Assembly (NCBI GenBank): GCA_963682055.1
Contig: OY821749.1
Span: forward strand, 4,948,336 to 5,012,335
Origin: Primula veris
Taxonomy: Eukaryota > Streptophyta > Magnoliopsida > Ericales > Primulaceae
Length of the DNA: 64,000 nucleotides
Direction: 5' to 3'
The position numbers and the translations under genes are program-made. The notes under the pieces are model-generated. The model saw only the letters and a list, made by a program, of their open reading frames with translations. It did no database searches and had not been told where the DNA came from. Below, one piece after another: positions 48,217 through 61,529 of the stretch. Each line of letters starts with the position of its first letter. Position 1 is the stretch's first letter.

Positions 48217-51200
48217 TTACTTTTCCTTGGTATAGCTGCGAATAGCAAAGGCCATGCCCAAGATGAACAAAGGTATGAGGTATTGCAAGATCTTGATCAC
48301 AGGCTGAGGGGAGTCTTCTTGACTAGTCGTTTGCCGGAAAGGAATGAAATAGCGCTTCTGCTCAGGAAGAGTAGATAAGTCTACATTGCCGATACAAAAA
48401 GTCTCCATCAATTCTCGAGCTGAGTTACTATGACCCGTGTCTTCAAAATCTTTTGTCACATCTTTTCCTGGGAAAAAAAACCCAAAAAAAGGTTTTCAAG
48501 TGTCGACAATTTGGGAACATTTGTTTCGCGAAAAAATACTAACCCAGTGTTTGTTTTGTGATACTTAGCTAGGGCGGTTCTTATGAATCCCAATCGAGTG
48601 CAGATAATGCTTGTTTAACGAATGTCTGGTCATTACTTTTTCGAATACTGTATTATAGTTTTAATGTGATTAATAGCCAAGAGATTAAAGTGTAATTACG
48701 AAACCTGCTAATTTAATTCGGTTAAACAAATGCCCTTGGACAAACTATATCAACCTTGAAAGGTTGAGAACACAGGAAAAATTTGGTAAGCTGACTCTGT
48801 CAAAATTTACCAGTTGAAGATAAGAGAATGTCATCCCCTCCTGGATGCTCTTCCATTAAGTTGGTGACATCGTATACCTGAGAACAATAAAACGAAACAT
48901 TTATTGTTGCTTGCAGCTCTAATTTTTTCCAATTCAGTTTTCGTTTTGCCGCTTCGGTAACACTATTTATCGCAGCTGTATCGCAGCTGTAGACTTGTAG
49001 TAGCATATTTAAGAAAGAGAAAATCTCAAACATTTCACTAAAATTTAATGGCTGAAAATTTATGATGCAAATAAATAAGTTAAGGTTTCTTACTATCTAT
49101 TGTACTCCACAGAGAAGCTCCGTTTGTAAACTTTATCCGTTTTCATATAACTTTCTCTTCAAGAGGCGGGAGCGGAGGGGCTACCACCGGCAACCCAAAA
49201 GAATATAAAAATAATTTTTTTATATAGAAAAAATTAGAAATTTAAGTTTTTATACATTAATATCCCCAAATAAACAAATAATAACTTATTTTGTGTAACA
49301 AGGTCTGTTCGAATCTTGTGCCTATTTTTTACTTTTCATTTAATTAATATTAAATTACTCTTTGACTTCTCAATTAATTAATTGCATATCTAAGATAGTA
49401 TTAAAATATTTTATAAATAAATGTTTTTATTTAGTTTCATAGTCATATTACAATAAAGTTTAAACTAATAAATTCGTATTTGTAGTAAAAATTTCTGTAT
49501 CGTTTGAAAATTTTAGATCAATAGACAAGTTAGATAAGTTTTAAACTCCAGTTTTTTTTTGTTTTTTTATACCATTTATTATTATTGTACTAACAAAAAA
49601 TATTCAACGGTTTATTTTTTTAGATCAATTGACAAGTCAGCTAAGTTTTAATCTACATATTTTTTATACCGTTTATTGTTATTGTATTGATAAAAAAAAA
49701 TTAACGATTTCCTAAAAAACTAAATACTGGTTCCCCCACTGTCAACAGGTATGAAAAAAGTTTTATACATATTACTTTGAATGCAAATAGGCATTACAAA
49801 AAGACAGACGTGACTATATTCTGTTTTTCACCTATTATAAACAAGATTACCAACTCGTAATACATGAAAAATGGGAATACATGCAATTTAGATATTTGTA
49901 TAAGGTCTCAAGTATGATGAAAGTTGGATGTACGATAATAAACTTTACCATCAGAATTCGAAATAAGAAAAGTGCTGGAGTATGTCGTCAGGAAAGAAAT
50001 AGATCGGCGAGGAATGAGTCATTCAGATTTCGATTTTCGACGAATATATCATAGGCCAAAAAATTATAAGGGTGTGACGGAAACCGAAAGCACGCTCTGA
50101 AATTTTGTGAAGCAGTACCCTTGAGAATTGAGTATATGTACATTACCATAAGTAATGAACCTGCTAATAACTTTTTTATAGTTTAAAAGTATAATAGATT
50201 GTATATATATGGACATTTAAAGAGATTGGTTTCATCGAATCTATAACGTTGTTTTCATTTTGGTGCAATCTTTTTCCAGGCCGTAAAATCTGAATCAAAG
50301 TCAATTCCTATCACAACTCGTAACTACGAGTTATGGGTTTAACAAGAGTTGACTTTTTATAAAAGAATATAAATTTGATTGTAAAAGTCAGAAACAAGGT
50401 TTCAAAAATTACAAAGTTTATATTGTACTCGTTTAAGAAACAGTACGACGTTTCCGGAGAAATGCACATTTCGCTTCTCACCGAGTTTTTCTGTTTATTC
50501 TTCTCTTATTGGAGTAAGAAGTAAATATCAACTCTAGGGCTCGGTTAGAGTCGGCACCCGATCCATATACACTCAATTCGTATCTCGATCCGATTATTTT
50601 TGTAAGTGAGAAAAAAATCCCTATCCCGACCCGACAAAAGTCGGAATCCGAATTTTCGGGATCCCGTAGGATCGGGATAAGTTTATCATGAATCTCCCGA
50701 CATATACCGACATATCTTTTTTATTTTACGACAAGCTCTTTCTTATTAACAATTTTCATTTAAGAAATAATAATTTTTTTATGTATGTCTAAACATGTTA
50801 TCAATACGAATTATAATACTAGTTTGAAAATAACACTCTTAATAAATACAAAAAATAAATTAACATGTAATAGAAAAAAATAGTGTCAAACTGCAAATCA
50901 TTGAGTTGATAAAAAAATTGATATGTTTTTTATCAGATTCTTTTAGTATTTAGTTTTATTCACACAAGCAACAATTATCATACTAAATGAGATACATTAT
51001 CATTATAATTTTTATAATCGAAAAATAATGATCATTTATCTTTTTTGAATTAACAATTTAACTTTTTAATTTAATTATATATTTTTTTATTTTAATAGTC
51101 TCATATATTTAAAAGTATGAATCTATATTATACTTATATAAATATGACTGATATATGGACAAAAAAAAGGTTCCACCCGTGCTTACATTACATGTTAGAG

Positions 51201-52112
51201 GTATAAGGTTCAGTTGTTATTACCAATATTTAATATAGAGTAATTTACATTTTTAGTGTTAAAATAAAAAAATATCACCTTATATAAAATAAAATAAAAA
51301 AAATTAATTAAAAAGTCGGGTCGGGACATCCGACGAAATCAAAATTGCCATCCAATCCCGAAGTTTGTCGGGTGGGGACAAAACACGAAGTTTTCAGGTC
51401 GGGACTCTTCTCGAATCGAGAAATTTCGAATCAAGTGCGGGTCGGGATTTTAGGATTTTTCCCCAGCCCTAATCAACTGAGTTTTTCTAATTTGCACTAC
51501 TGTAAAACAAGTAGCCTCGTAGGACTTGATGTGACTATTTATTGGTCTTAGTTATTTAGTTAATTTGGATGAATTGATACTCATGAGCTAAAGTAATTGC
51601 TTTGTTCATTAGAGTTCAACAAGTCAAAAGAGTGAATTTGAGATTTTCTAACTTTTAACAAGATTTCTCTGAACATGATTTACAGACACGCTACAGAAAT
51701 AAACAAAATCTTAGCAAGGCTTATGGAGAAATGATCCGAGTTTCGAACAAGTCAGACACGACATGGCTCGAGTCAGCTCATAGGAACGAACCAGAAGTGG
51801 ATTGAAGGATGGGCTAAAATCCATGTCGGACATATTTTTCTTATTATACGGAGGGTCAAAGTGTATAGTCGTACAATTTAAACCAAAACACATGGTATAA
51901 ATTACTACTAATTATTATGAGAACCGCCATTTTCGAGGTTATGTTTCACGTTTTGGATTTAAACTAACTCTGGCAACGAGCATATTTTCAATACGTCAAA
52001 AGGCAAAGAAGAGTTAGAATATGACCTTTCCAGCGATAATTAACCAGCAATCGTTGAGTCTGTCGTGCTTCGAGACCTCTTCGAATACATAAACTTTCCC
52101 TTCTGGAGCCAT
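48217..52112 (-). CDS. Cytochrome b5, tail-anchored (microsomal type)
   Basis: Three exons on the minus strand: 52112-52026, 48877-48811 and 48467-48217; phases agree and give 134 aa, the usual plant length. Cytochrome b5 passes electrons to ER desaturases, hydroxylases and related enzymes. The haem pocket is complete: His40 in EEHPGGDD and His64 in DTGHSNSA, spaced 24 residues as in the family. A hydrophobic C-terminal helix (about residues 108-126) followed by RSYTKEK is the ER tail anchor. Intron 1 is unusually long (about 3.15 kb) and contains a hAT-like insertion. Exon 1 (MAPEGKVYVFEEVSKHDRLN...) was found by matching the family N-terminus and its splice site; it ends AAG before GT and continues with VYDVTN. 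Confidence 0.9.
50535..51471. mobile_element. hAT-like element inside cytochrome b5 intron 1
   Basis: Ends TAGGGCTCGG and CCCCAGCCCTA form short inverted repeats. The flanks ATCAACTC (50527-50534) and ATCAACTG (51472-51479) match at 7 of 8 bases, the hAT duplication size. Subterminal regions carry mirrored TCGGGA/TCCCGA-type words (for example CGGGATAAG on the left, GGGTCGGGATTTT on the right). There is no transposase frame. Confidence 0.6.
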
Positions 52113-53001
52113 GTAATCTTTTTCTACTGCAGACCGAACAATTACCAAGAAAAAAAATCAAATTCAAGATTTCACAAAATGTTTACATATTCATATGAAA
52201 ACGAATGCACAAGAAAGCTTTAGAATGAGTGAGGAAATCTAGATTACTTACCAACGAAATGGTTGAGAGTTGATACATGAGTAAGTGGAAATTAAATTTA
52301 TATTACAAATTAGAAGTGAGTTTGCAAATCAGTTCTCAAGTTTCAAAAAGTTATGGATCCAGTTCACATATCTAAAGGTTCTACTTTTAAGTTCTTTTCG
52401 GAAATTAATTAGGCTAATTATATGACCTCTAAATATCGAAGTTATGAGAAGTATATCATGACATCCCAAAACCCGTACTCAAGGTTATGTTTGAAAGAGA
52501 AAATTGCAAATAAACCCCGTGTACTGTGGACTGTGGAGTAATAAGAAATAAACTATTGAATCGAGTTTAAAAGCATCATTTTTTTGTGTACGTCGATTCT
52601 TTTTGTACAATTGTTATTCTCACACTTTTAAATGGTCATTTCCATGCATTTAAGAGGGGTCAGGGAAAAAACTTTTTTTTCCAGGGTTACCTGGAAAAAG
52701 TCACTTATGAGCATTTCCTCAACAACCACATCTATTATTAGTCCTGTAGCATTGCCTAACATGGGAGTAGTTTGCAGTTTGCAGAAATTATATCGTTATT
52801 CATGGGAATGGCCGTTGTACTTAGTTACTTCTGTAATTAAAATCCGTGAATCTGTAAATTCGATCCAAACCGTTGGTTTAATTAGCTTTGGTTTAGTTTT
52901 TAAATTTAAATGTTTTGGTTTTGTATTTAAAATTTTTGAATTCGTTCTTAATTATTTGGTTTAAGTTTCAGTTATCTTAATTCAAACCAAACCAATTCGA
53001 G
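52113..53001. other. Upstream region of cytochrome b5
   Basis: No gene-like frame. It should contain the cytochrome b5 promoter (minus strand). CTGCAG eleven bases before the start codon could be the acceptor of a 5'UTR intron, but this is only suggestive. Confidence 0.4.
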
Positions 53002-53618
53002 TTTTTTACCAAAATGGACTATTGTGTACTAAAAAATACCAGAATGGGATTGCTATTTTAAAATTCTCAATATGGTCTAACTCATTTATGTTCGTTAATT
53101 GAATTGACGAAATATTCTTAAAAATTAAATACACTTCGTTAAAAGAATTAACGAAGTTCTGTAAAATGAAAACCGCTAAGTTTGTTAATTGAATTGACGA
53201 ACTATTCTTAAAAATTAAATACACTTCGTTAAAAGAATTAACGAAGTTTTGTAAAATCAAAACCTCTAAGTTCGTTAATTGAATTGACAAAGTATTCTTA
53301 AAAATTAAATACACTTCGTTAAAAGAATTAACGAAGGTCTGTAAAATGATGAATATCTAAAAAAATTATTTAACTTCGTCAATTCAATTAACGAAGTACT
53401 ATTTAATTTTTATGAACTTCGTCAATTCAATTAACGAAGTACTATTTAATTTTTTTATGAACTTCGTCAATTCAATTAACGAACTACTATTTAATTTGTA
53501 TGAACTTCGCTAATTCAATTAACAAATATAAAAGAGTTAGACCATATTATGAATTTTAAAGAGATCTAAGTCTATTATGGTATTTTTTAGTCCCAGATAG
53601 GCCATTTTGGCTAAAAAA
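53002..53618. mobile_element. Foldback element with internal tandem repeats in opposite orientations
   Basis: Terminal inverted repeats of roughly 85 bp run from TTTTTTACCAAAATGG on the left to CCATTTTGGCTAAAAAA on the right, and continue through ACTAAAAAATACCA and ATATGGTCTAACTC. Inside, the left half has three tandem units of about 90 bp (TTCGTTAATTGAATTGACGA ... AATTAACGAAG), and the right half has four shorter units in inverse orientation (ACTTCGTCAATTCAATTAAC). The centre thus forms many nested hairpins. The flanks TTCGAG and TTCAAC give no firm target duplication. Confidence 0.65.
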
Positions 53619-54407
53619 TTCAACCAATTCAATCAAACCGTTAAAAACAATCCGAACCATTATATCCAATCCGTTACACTTATTAAGAACAAATACAATT
53701 AACACTACTTAAAAAAAATGTAAAACTCATTCCATTTATAATTCCTACCAAATAAGTATATATATAGAAGTTAACATCTTTCTTAATTCGACTCGGTGTC
53801 AATTTACTTGCACGAGATGATATTTTGTCCCCTCGAACATGTAAAAAATAAACAATTGGTATGTTTATTGTTGATTATCTTTTGTTTGAAATTATTTGTC
53901 ACATTAATTATATTTTGTTCGGTAGTAATTGTAATTCATATAGTCGAAATAGATTAAAGAATGAATGACAAATATTATTAAAACCGAAATCCAATTCGAA
54001 TTCGCTCCGAACCGTTGAATCCGCAAAATCAAACCAAACCGATCTGATCCGTTAGATTTGGTTTGGTTTGTATTGAAAAATTAAATGGTTTGATTTGTAT
54101 CCAAAATTTATAATCCGTTCAATAATGGTCTGATTTATAATTTACGATAATCCGTTGCAATTCAAACCATTTACACCCCTAGTTGCAAGTGTGGATCATC
54201 ATAAGAAACTATGTAGAATTAAGAAGAAAAAAATGAATTTTCAGTGGACGGGCATTCACAAATTTATACTCTGTATCAATTTAATTTGTTAATTTAACTC
54301 ATGGGATTACTCCGCATAAAATTTTAGTAGTACGTAGAGGCTTATTGACGAAAATACATGCGGTTTTTATTTTGTTTTTCAAAAGAACCACATGTACATG
54401 GATTATT

Positions 54408-55269
54408 GGGGGATTCTTTATTCAATACTCAGTTTACTCAACTTTATAACGTGGCACACATTTTTTTCTCTTTTACCAACAAACCTTTTTCAATTTTAGT
54501 AAAAAAAAAAACCATAACCATCGACCATCAAACTCCATCGTATATCAAATTAATATATTTTTTTTATCAAATCTACATCACTCTACCATTATAATTATCC
54601 ATAATTTTACCAAAAAATAAAACCTATCCCAATTTACCAAAATAAAACCTCCCCTAATTTTACCAAAAATAAACTCTAATCATCAACCACCAAACTACTT
54701 CCTATATCAAATTAATATCATTTTTTTTCTCAAATCAACATACCACTACAATTATACAATTATCAATTATTTAAAGGTCAATAAAAAAGTTAAAAACTTT
54801 TAATTAATAAATGTTATAACTTATTAATAATTATATCTATTTACGTAAAATTTAAACTCAATAATAAAAAGAAATACTTACTTGATAATCGTAGTGGTGG
54901 AGTGATTTTGATTTGAGAAAAAAAAATATTAATTTGATATAGTAAGTAGTTTGGTGATTGATGGTTAGAGTTTATTTTTGGTAAAATTGGTAAATGTTTT
55001 ATTTTAGTAAATTGGGATAGGTTTTTTTTTTTGGTAAAATTATGGATAATTATAATGGTAGAGTGATGTAGATTTGATAAAAAAATATATTAATTTGATA
55101 TACGAAGGAGTTTGATGGTCGATAATTAGAGGTTTTTTTTTTTTCTAAAATTGAAAAAGGTTTATTGGTAAAAAAAAAAAAAAAACAACATGGGTGCCAC
55201 GTAGCTGTGGAATTCATATTCCCACATCTGTTATATTGAGTAAAATGATTATTGAATAAAGAATTCCCC
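54408..55269. mobile_element. Mutator-like non-autonomous element with long terminal inverted repeats
   Basis: The left end GGGGGATTCTTTATTCAATA and right end (reverse complement GGGGAATTCTTTATTCAATA) start inverted arms of about 400 bp that pair almost to the centre. The element is flanked by identical 9-bp copies, TGGATTATT (54399-54407 and 55270-55278). Long terminal repeats with a 9-bp duplication are the signature of Mutator-like elements. The frames at 54358-54594 and 55050-55283 are mirror translations of the two arms, not genes. No transposase is encoded. Confidence 0.85.
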
Positions 55270-55279
55270 TGGATTATTT

Positions 55280-57631
55280 GCAATTTATCCTAATTGAAGT
55301 GACAAAGGTATCTATTTAATCGGAAGGAGAGAGAAAATAATAAGGTCAAACATTTAATTTGGACCCCCTTTTATTTTATTGTTATTGAATAGCATTAATA
55401 TTTTAGAAGCATTAATGAAAATGCAAGTGACACGTCCTAGAGTTGTCTAGCATTGCCTATAAAAGCTAAAGTTTGGCAAGTTGTGTAAAATCGCCGTTGA
55501 AATATAATACTCACTCCTCGGTCTTAATTATTTTAAGATATACCTAAATGGCTAAATAATTATTTTCTTTTATTTTTTAGCAAAATTATCTAATTTAAAT
55601 TATCTTATATCATTTACATATAACAAATAAAAAGTTATGATTTGACATTTTTTGTATTTATATGAATATTATTGTAACTTACTTAACACTTTCTTAAATT
55701 TCACAATCTTTCAAATGTATCTATTAATAAGGAACGGAGAGCCATTGCGGGAAGTCCAAGGCTCGATTTTTTTTTTTCCCTTTATAATAATGTTGTATAG
55801 AAAAAAAATATAAATAAAATAAAATAAATACACAAAGTGAGATTCGAATTTGGACAAATAGAAAAATAAACTAATTACAACTAGCAATAACCATTGGACT
55901 ACACAACTACATGTGATTAAATAATTAATAAAAATTACTAATACTAATAAATTATATGAATAGGTTGAAATTGCTTTAAAAAAATTTCAGACTTGCATTG
56001 CATAAGACCCGAGCCTAACTCACGTTACCCCGGGACGCCCCTGTATATATCAAGGCAATAATAGAGGGAAAACAAAGTTCTTTTTTAATAACAAAATTTG
56101 TAAGATGAATAACAATGACTGAGTTTTTTTTGTTAAAATACATTGAGTAGATCTTTTTAATGATTATGTACAAAATCATTACGGAAAAAAAAAATCATTA
56201 GGAAGGAAATTTATCAAAAATAATATTTTTATAAATTATACCAAAATTCACCCGACACAAACAAGAGACACATATTCGCCACCTTCCCGAGGTTACTAAT
56301 ATTGAAAAAGAATTGTATGAACTTTTGTTTTCACTTTGTTTGTTTGTGAAAAAACTGATAACAATGTGTTATTTATTGATCTCTCAAGTTTTAAATTGTC
56401 TACACAGAGCGATAGAGGCTAATGTAGGTAGTTTGCTCTATTAAGTGCGGAAAATGTAAAGAAGATTAGGTAGCGTGAAGTTAAAGCGCCACTATGATCG
56501 AGAGTAGTAGCTGATATTTTGCAGACAATTTTTTTCAAAAGTGTTAAACATCGAGATACTTAAAAGTATCAACAAAAATATAAAATTTTCAGCATCATCA
56601 ATTAAGTATACTTTTATGTATACTTTAAGATACGACCAAACGAGTTAAATGTAAGTCTTTGTTTGAATACAAATTTTTTATGTTTTGTTTCCCCAGCTTT
56701 GGCATCAAAAGGTAGCCGATTAATTAAGCAACTTCAAAGCTATTTTTTCATTTTTACTTGAAACTGGAAAAAAAGCTAAAAAGTTAAGCTGATAAAGGAT
56801 GAACCAACTTGAATTTTCTCAAACTCAAGAAAACAACCTGCACCCAAACAAGGGTTTAATAGTCCAACAGTTGTAAGCTAGGAAGCACAAATACGGGTAC
56901 AGTAAGACACGCGGGTACGCTAATTTGAAATTTTAATTGTAGAACTACGACGGGTAGTTCGTGCATTTCTAGAGTACAACCTAATAAATTAGAGACCGAA
57001 TAGAAAAAAGATCTCAAAACACTCTTAAAATGTTTTATACATACTTCATGATATCTCATTATAAATGACCCTATTCAATCTACACCTAATAATACGTATT
57101 TACACAAGGTACCGGGTACACGCAGCCGGTATGGATATGTTGGCATTTTTAAAGTCCGTATTTTATAGGTTTTAAGTAAAGTAACCGATCAATGATCTGG
57201 TAGCTACACGAAACGACACTATGAAATTACATTTTGCAAGTTTCGTGGATGATTTCATACGACACAAAATTACTACGATAAAATTTCAACAATTCCAATC
57301 TAATTTAAAAGGTGAGAAGAACGAAAAGATAGAAATAAACAGGGCCGAAACATGGAAAAATCAACTCAAACTGATTCATTTAACAGAAACAAAGGCATGT
57401 ATAGAGTAAAAAGGTACATTTGAACAAATAAAAAACAATCAAATTCCATTCTCAGGACACCAAAACTTGCACTTTGATTCTAATCGTCCAAGCAAAAATG
57501 AACGCACATACAAAATAGTAAAGAAAAAGACCTGAACCTCACTGGTGCAAAAGTAATGTCAAAGTAGATAAAAGGTTTTACTATAAAGAAAAACAATTAT
57601 TACAAATATAAGCCGGTATTAAGGTCAAATG
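55280..57631. other. Intergenic DNA downstream of coatomer beta
   Basis: AT-rich and without a convincing coding frame. A stretch near 55740-56050 is bordered by GC-richer sequence (GCGGGAAGTCC, CCCCGGGACGCCCC), perhaps a worn transposon, but the ends do not pair well. The last ~150 bp are probably the 3'UTR of the coatomer gene. Confidence 0.4.
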
Positions 57632-60600
57632 TCAAGCGCCGCCCTTTTGCTTAAGAGTGATCTTGTCTCCGAGGCTAAGAGCAATGCCTTGAGTCTTGCT
57701 TCTAATTCTAATGTACCCACTCAGCTTTCCATCTATTTGCTTCTCAACACTAACATTCACCAAAGCATCTTCCCCAAATATGCTTTTCGCATATAAATTA
57801 GCTGCAAGGAATCCACACTCACCTTCCAAAGCAGACCTATTATTATATGAATCAGCAAAACTTAATAAGAGAGCAGTAAAGAAAAGCTCTAGACTTGAGA
57901 ATGCAATCGCTATTGGGAAAATAAGCAAGTTACAAGTACAAATAAAAAGGAAAAAAGAACCAAGAGTAGAGCAGTTGTCACTTACAGAGGTGTTAGACAC
58001 TTCATATTCGTAGACTTAATAATGTGGTTCAAGAAATCCTTCTCGTCTTGAATAACAGTATTCACAGCAACCTAAGAAAAGGTAACCGCGTATCTTATAT
58101 CATATTGAATTCAATAAAAGGTCATTTGATAACAACAACATTACAAGCTTAGTATAGTGAAGGAGAACCGGAATAGGCAATTTAGTTAAATCGATTCATT
58201 TGAGTAGCAGTCACGGAAAAAATATGGAAGCTTTATGGTTCTGAAAAGTAAAACAAGTTATACAAATGCTAGCTGCACAATACAACTCGGTTCATTGCAA
58301 AGACATCACGGCATTTTCCTTCATAAAAAGTTCTTGAGTGTTTCATTTTCAAGATACTTTAAAGGTTTTACGACAAGAAACCCCCTAATATCAAAGGGAG
58401 TATATCCAGGCAATTCATTTGAAATTATAGCATGCTTAAAATCACAGAACTTCCATAAATAATGGAAAAAAATACCTTGTTTTCCCATTCAAACTCAGCC
58501 CACATACTCCTAAACGCCACATCAGCACAAGTTGCTGGAGATATGTAATCCATAATATCAATGTGGATGTCATTGAGGACAATGACATTGCGCTCCAGCA
58601 CATTAGAAGTCTCGTAAACAATATTACCGAATATAACTCCGGTTTCAGTTGAGGACACCTTAATATTGGCTTTGATCTGCTTGCTGGACTCAGGTGCTAA
58701 TGTGTAGTTTTGTGGTCGCTCAACAAGCTTAAGATCACCCATAGTTGCCAATTCCAAGCATAAATTCTGAAGAGTCTCCTTAGTACGGTTAATTACAGTG
58801 ACATCTAGGACAATGTCATAATGGTGAACCGTAACGTATGCTTCGGCATAGACAGGGTCACTGAAGCCTGTGAGCTGGAGAATACGGTTAAGTTTATTTG
58901 CATCATGACCATTTTGGTTGAACTCTCCAGTGGCACGTTTTAGATCATCTTGAACCTCGTCTTCCAATTCCAGCTGGCTCATACCCTGAGATATAGACAA
59001 CAACAAAATACAGCTCATTATAAGAGTTGTAGTAATAAATGTATGGTGCACAGACTGTTGAGAGTGAGATTAGAGCAGATATTCATTTAGGCACCTTAAA
59101 AACTGAACATATCAAAACGTTTACAAAAAATTATTTTACCAAATTATTCAAACTTCACAAATGAAAACGTAAAAGTTCCTAGTTCCAGTTCATATTCAAA
59201 CTTTGCATAATGATGGCTAAAAAATAACCGTTTACAATACTGGATAAAGAACAAGTAACAAAAGTTAGTCGATAAGCAACAGTTCATAAGTATAGCACAT
59301 GCTTTCCATATTATCTAAATCAAGTGATTCTGATTCTATAACAAATATTTTCCTATAAGAAGCATCCAACCACACAGAATTAACGCACATCTTTTTATCA
59401 AGTTGAGTAAATGAGAAAAGCAAAGCCAGCCAAGAATATATATGAAATGATATAATACCTTGCGGCTCTTCAAGTGGTAAAAGTCAATAAGGTCATCAGG
59501 CTGTGCATAGGCAATCTGAGCCTTTGCTTTATTTTCCTCGGTCTCACGGAACTGCTTATCTGCAAGCATTTTAACAAAACTCTCTCTACAATTCTCCAGC
59601 CAAATCTTCCTCATCTCATCACCAGTATTACAAAGCAGTCTAATACAAAGCACAATCCTATCATAAGAGTCATTGTCAATAGGATGAGGCAGATAAGAAG
59701 ATACACCGAGTTGTAGCATCGAAACCATAACCAACACCGAATGAGTAGTCGCTTTATTGATTTCAGCTTTAGACGATTGAACTTCTTCCAGTCTCAAAAC
59801 AAGCTTTGTTAGAGTACAAGCAACAACTGCCCCAAGGAAAAAATCACCAGCTAGGATTAGAGATCTCAAGTTTCCGATAGAGGCCAACGACCCTTGAACG
59901 AGTGTCGGTGGTGACATGGCAGTTTCTAGAGCAGCACTCTGTGTGGCATAGGTCCCATCTGCTAGAATAGCAGGCCTCTTGGAAGAGACAGTAATGGAAT
60001 TCACTTGCTGGGTATTTTTTGAAGTGTTTTGTTCTTCTCCTTCTTCTGTGGGGGTATAGAAAGGGAGCTGACCAAGGCATTGGTTGATAGTTGATAACCC
60101 ACTCTCTACTTCAGAGAGAGAAAGACAGTATTCACCAATTATCCAAAGAGCACAGGAACATACACGTGCGGCTCGTATCTGATAGAAAGTATCCAAAAGC
60201 CTAGTTATGATGGAAACCCTCAATTTATGGTTTGTTTCGATTATTTCACGCACGAAAACAACCACATCCAAAGCCGAGGCGACATTACTATCTCCCAAGA
60301 AATCCATTAATAAATGCACAACGGTGCTTGCCACCTCAGGGAACTTAATAGCACAGGAATGAATCGCTTGAACAAGCATTTGTCGATATTCTCCATTCTT
60401 CTCAAGCTCTCCACTCTGGGTTTTCACCACTTCTTTCTTCAGCATAAGAACGACCTCGTCGACATTCCTAGGGGTAATTAGTTCCAGAACAATATCAATA
60501 GTTTTCCTGCGAATATCAACATTTGGGCTCGAAAGTGCCCTCAAAATATCCATTATCATGTCAACCATAATCTCTCTGTGTGAAGCCTTGAGCTCGTTAA

Positions 60601-61507
60601 GACGGTCAAGCACGATGAGCTTAACGTTGTTATCGCTCTGCGATAGCAGAAGCTGACAGTACGTGTTCGCTGCTGCCTTTATCGCAGTCGGAGCAGAGGA
60701 AAGAGAAACAAGAGTGCCAGCACACTCGTAAATCACTGCGGCGGAAGGGGCATTGACCAATGATATAATAATCGTAATATATTTCCCTTTCTCTGCCTTG
60801 TTCGTCTTACACACCTTACGGATCAACTCCAACACAATCATCTGAAGCTGTTCATTCCAATCTATAATCCTATCGATATGGGTAAACAGGTAATTAACAG
60901 CCCTATCTTGGGCGCACATGAACAGCATGAGAAACGCATTCCTCTTGGCTGACGGATCTTGTTCCGAAGCTAACAGTTTCTCAATTAACTCAGGTCCGTT
61001 ATCCAGCAATTGCTCTCCTTGCGGAAGCTTATATATAGACGTAACCGCTAATATCGCGTTTCTACGAACAAAAGCCGCCCTATGCTCAAGATTTGACAGC
61101 ACAGTAGGAATAAGAGGTTCAATAACCTCTGTCTCTCTAAGTCGGCACAAGAACCGTAGGGTAACACCCCTAATGTACTCGTTGGGGTGGTTGAGATTGT
61201 TTAGTAGGTTTTGGCAAATCAATATCATCTCTGGGAGGGGTTTGCCTTTGGAATCGGTTTTTTCAATTGTTTCGAAGTATAACAGGAGGAGTTTTTGTAT
61301 GGTGTGGTCCTCGGAAGGGAGAACGTAGCGGATGATGGTGATGAAAAGTTGGGGGATGGTCTCTCCATTGAGGAGAAGCATTATTGCTTTCTTTAGGGCA
61401 TCGATTTTGGCTGGGACATCATTTCCTTCTAGGGCTTCTTTTATCTCGTTTGCTAGAGCTGGTGTACCCTTATCAAAGTAAACGAGTAATGTGGAAGATT
61501 TCTCCAT
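57632..61507 (-). CDS. COPB1: Coatomer subunit beta (beta-COP)
   Basis: Four coding exons on the minus strand: 61507-59459, 58985-58476, 58071-57986 and 57836-57632; phases agree and give 949 aa, the normal plant beta-COP length. Beta-COP is a core subunit of the COPI coat that forms vesicles for Golgi-to-ER and intra-Golgi transport, and acts at Golgi membranes with ARF1. Residues 1 to about 530 form the adaptin-type helical-repeat trunk, starting [21 protein letters not shown] linker (about 480-530) with TYATQS follows, then the C-terminal appendage region with [20 protein letters not shown] and ending ITLKQKGGA. The long first exon is uninterrupted. A splice acceptor (GACAACAG) 25-30 bp before the start codon points to a 5'UTR intron. 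No defects seen. Confidence 0.95.
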
Positions 61508-61529
61508 TTCTCCTCACGCTATTATATCC

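Noticed and set aside
54358..55283. Two mirrored frames of 78 and 77 codons with similar C-termini
   Set aside because: They are translations of the two inverted arms of the Mutator-like element; the similarity is caused by the inverted repeat.
57696..58013. Plus-strand 105-codon frame overlapping coatomer exons 3-4
   Set aside because: Antisense shadow of well-supported coatomer beta exons and intron.
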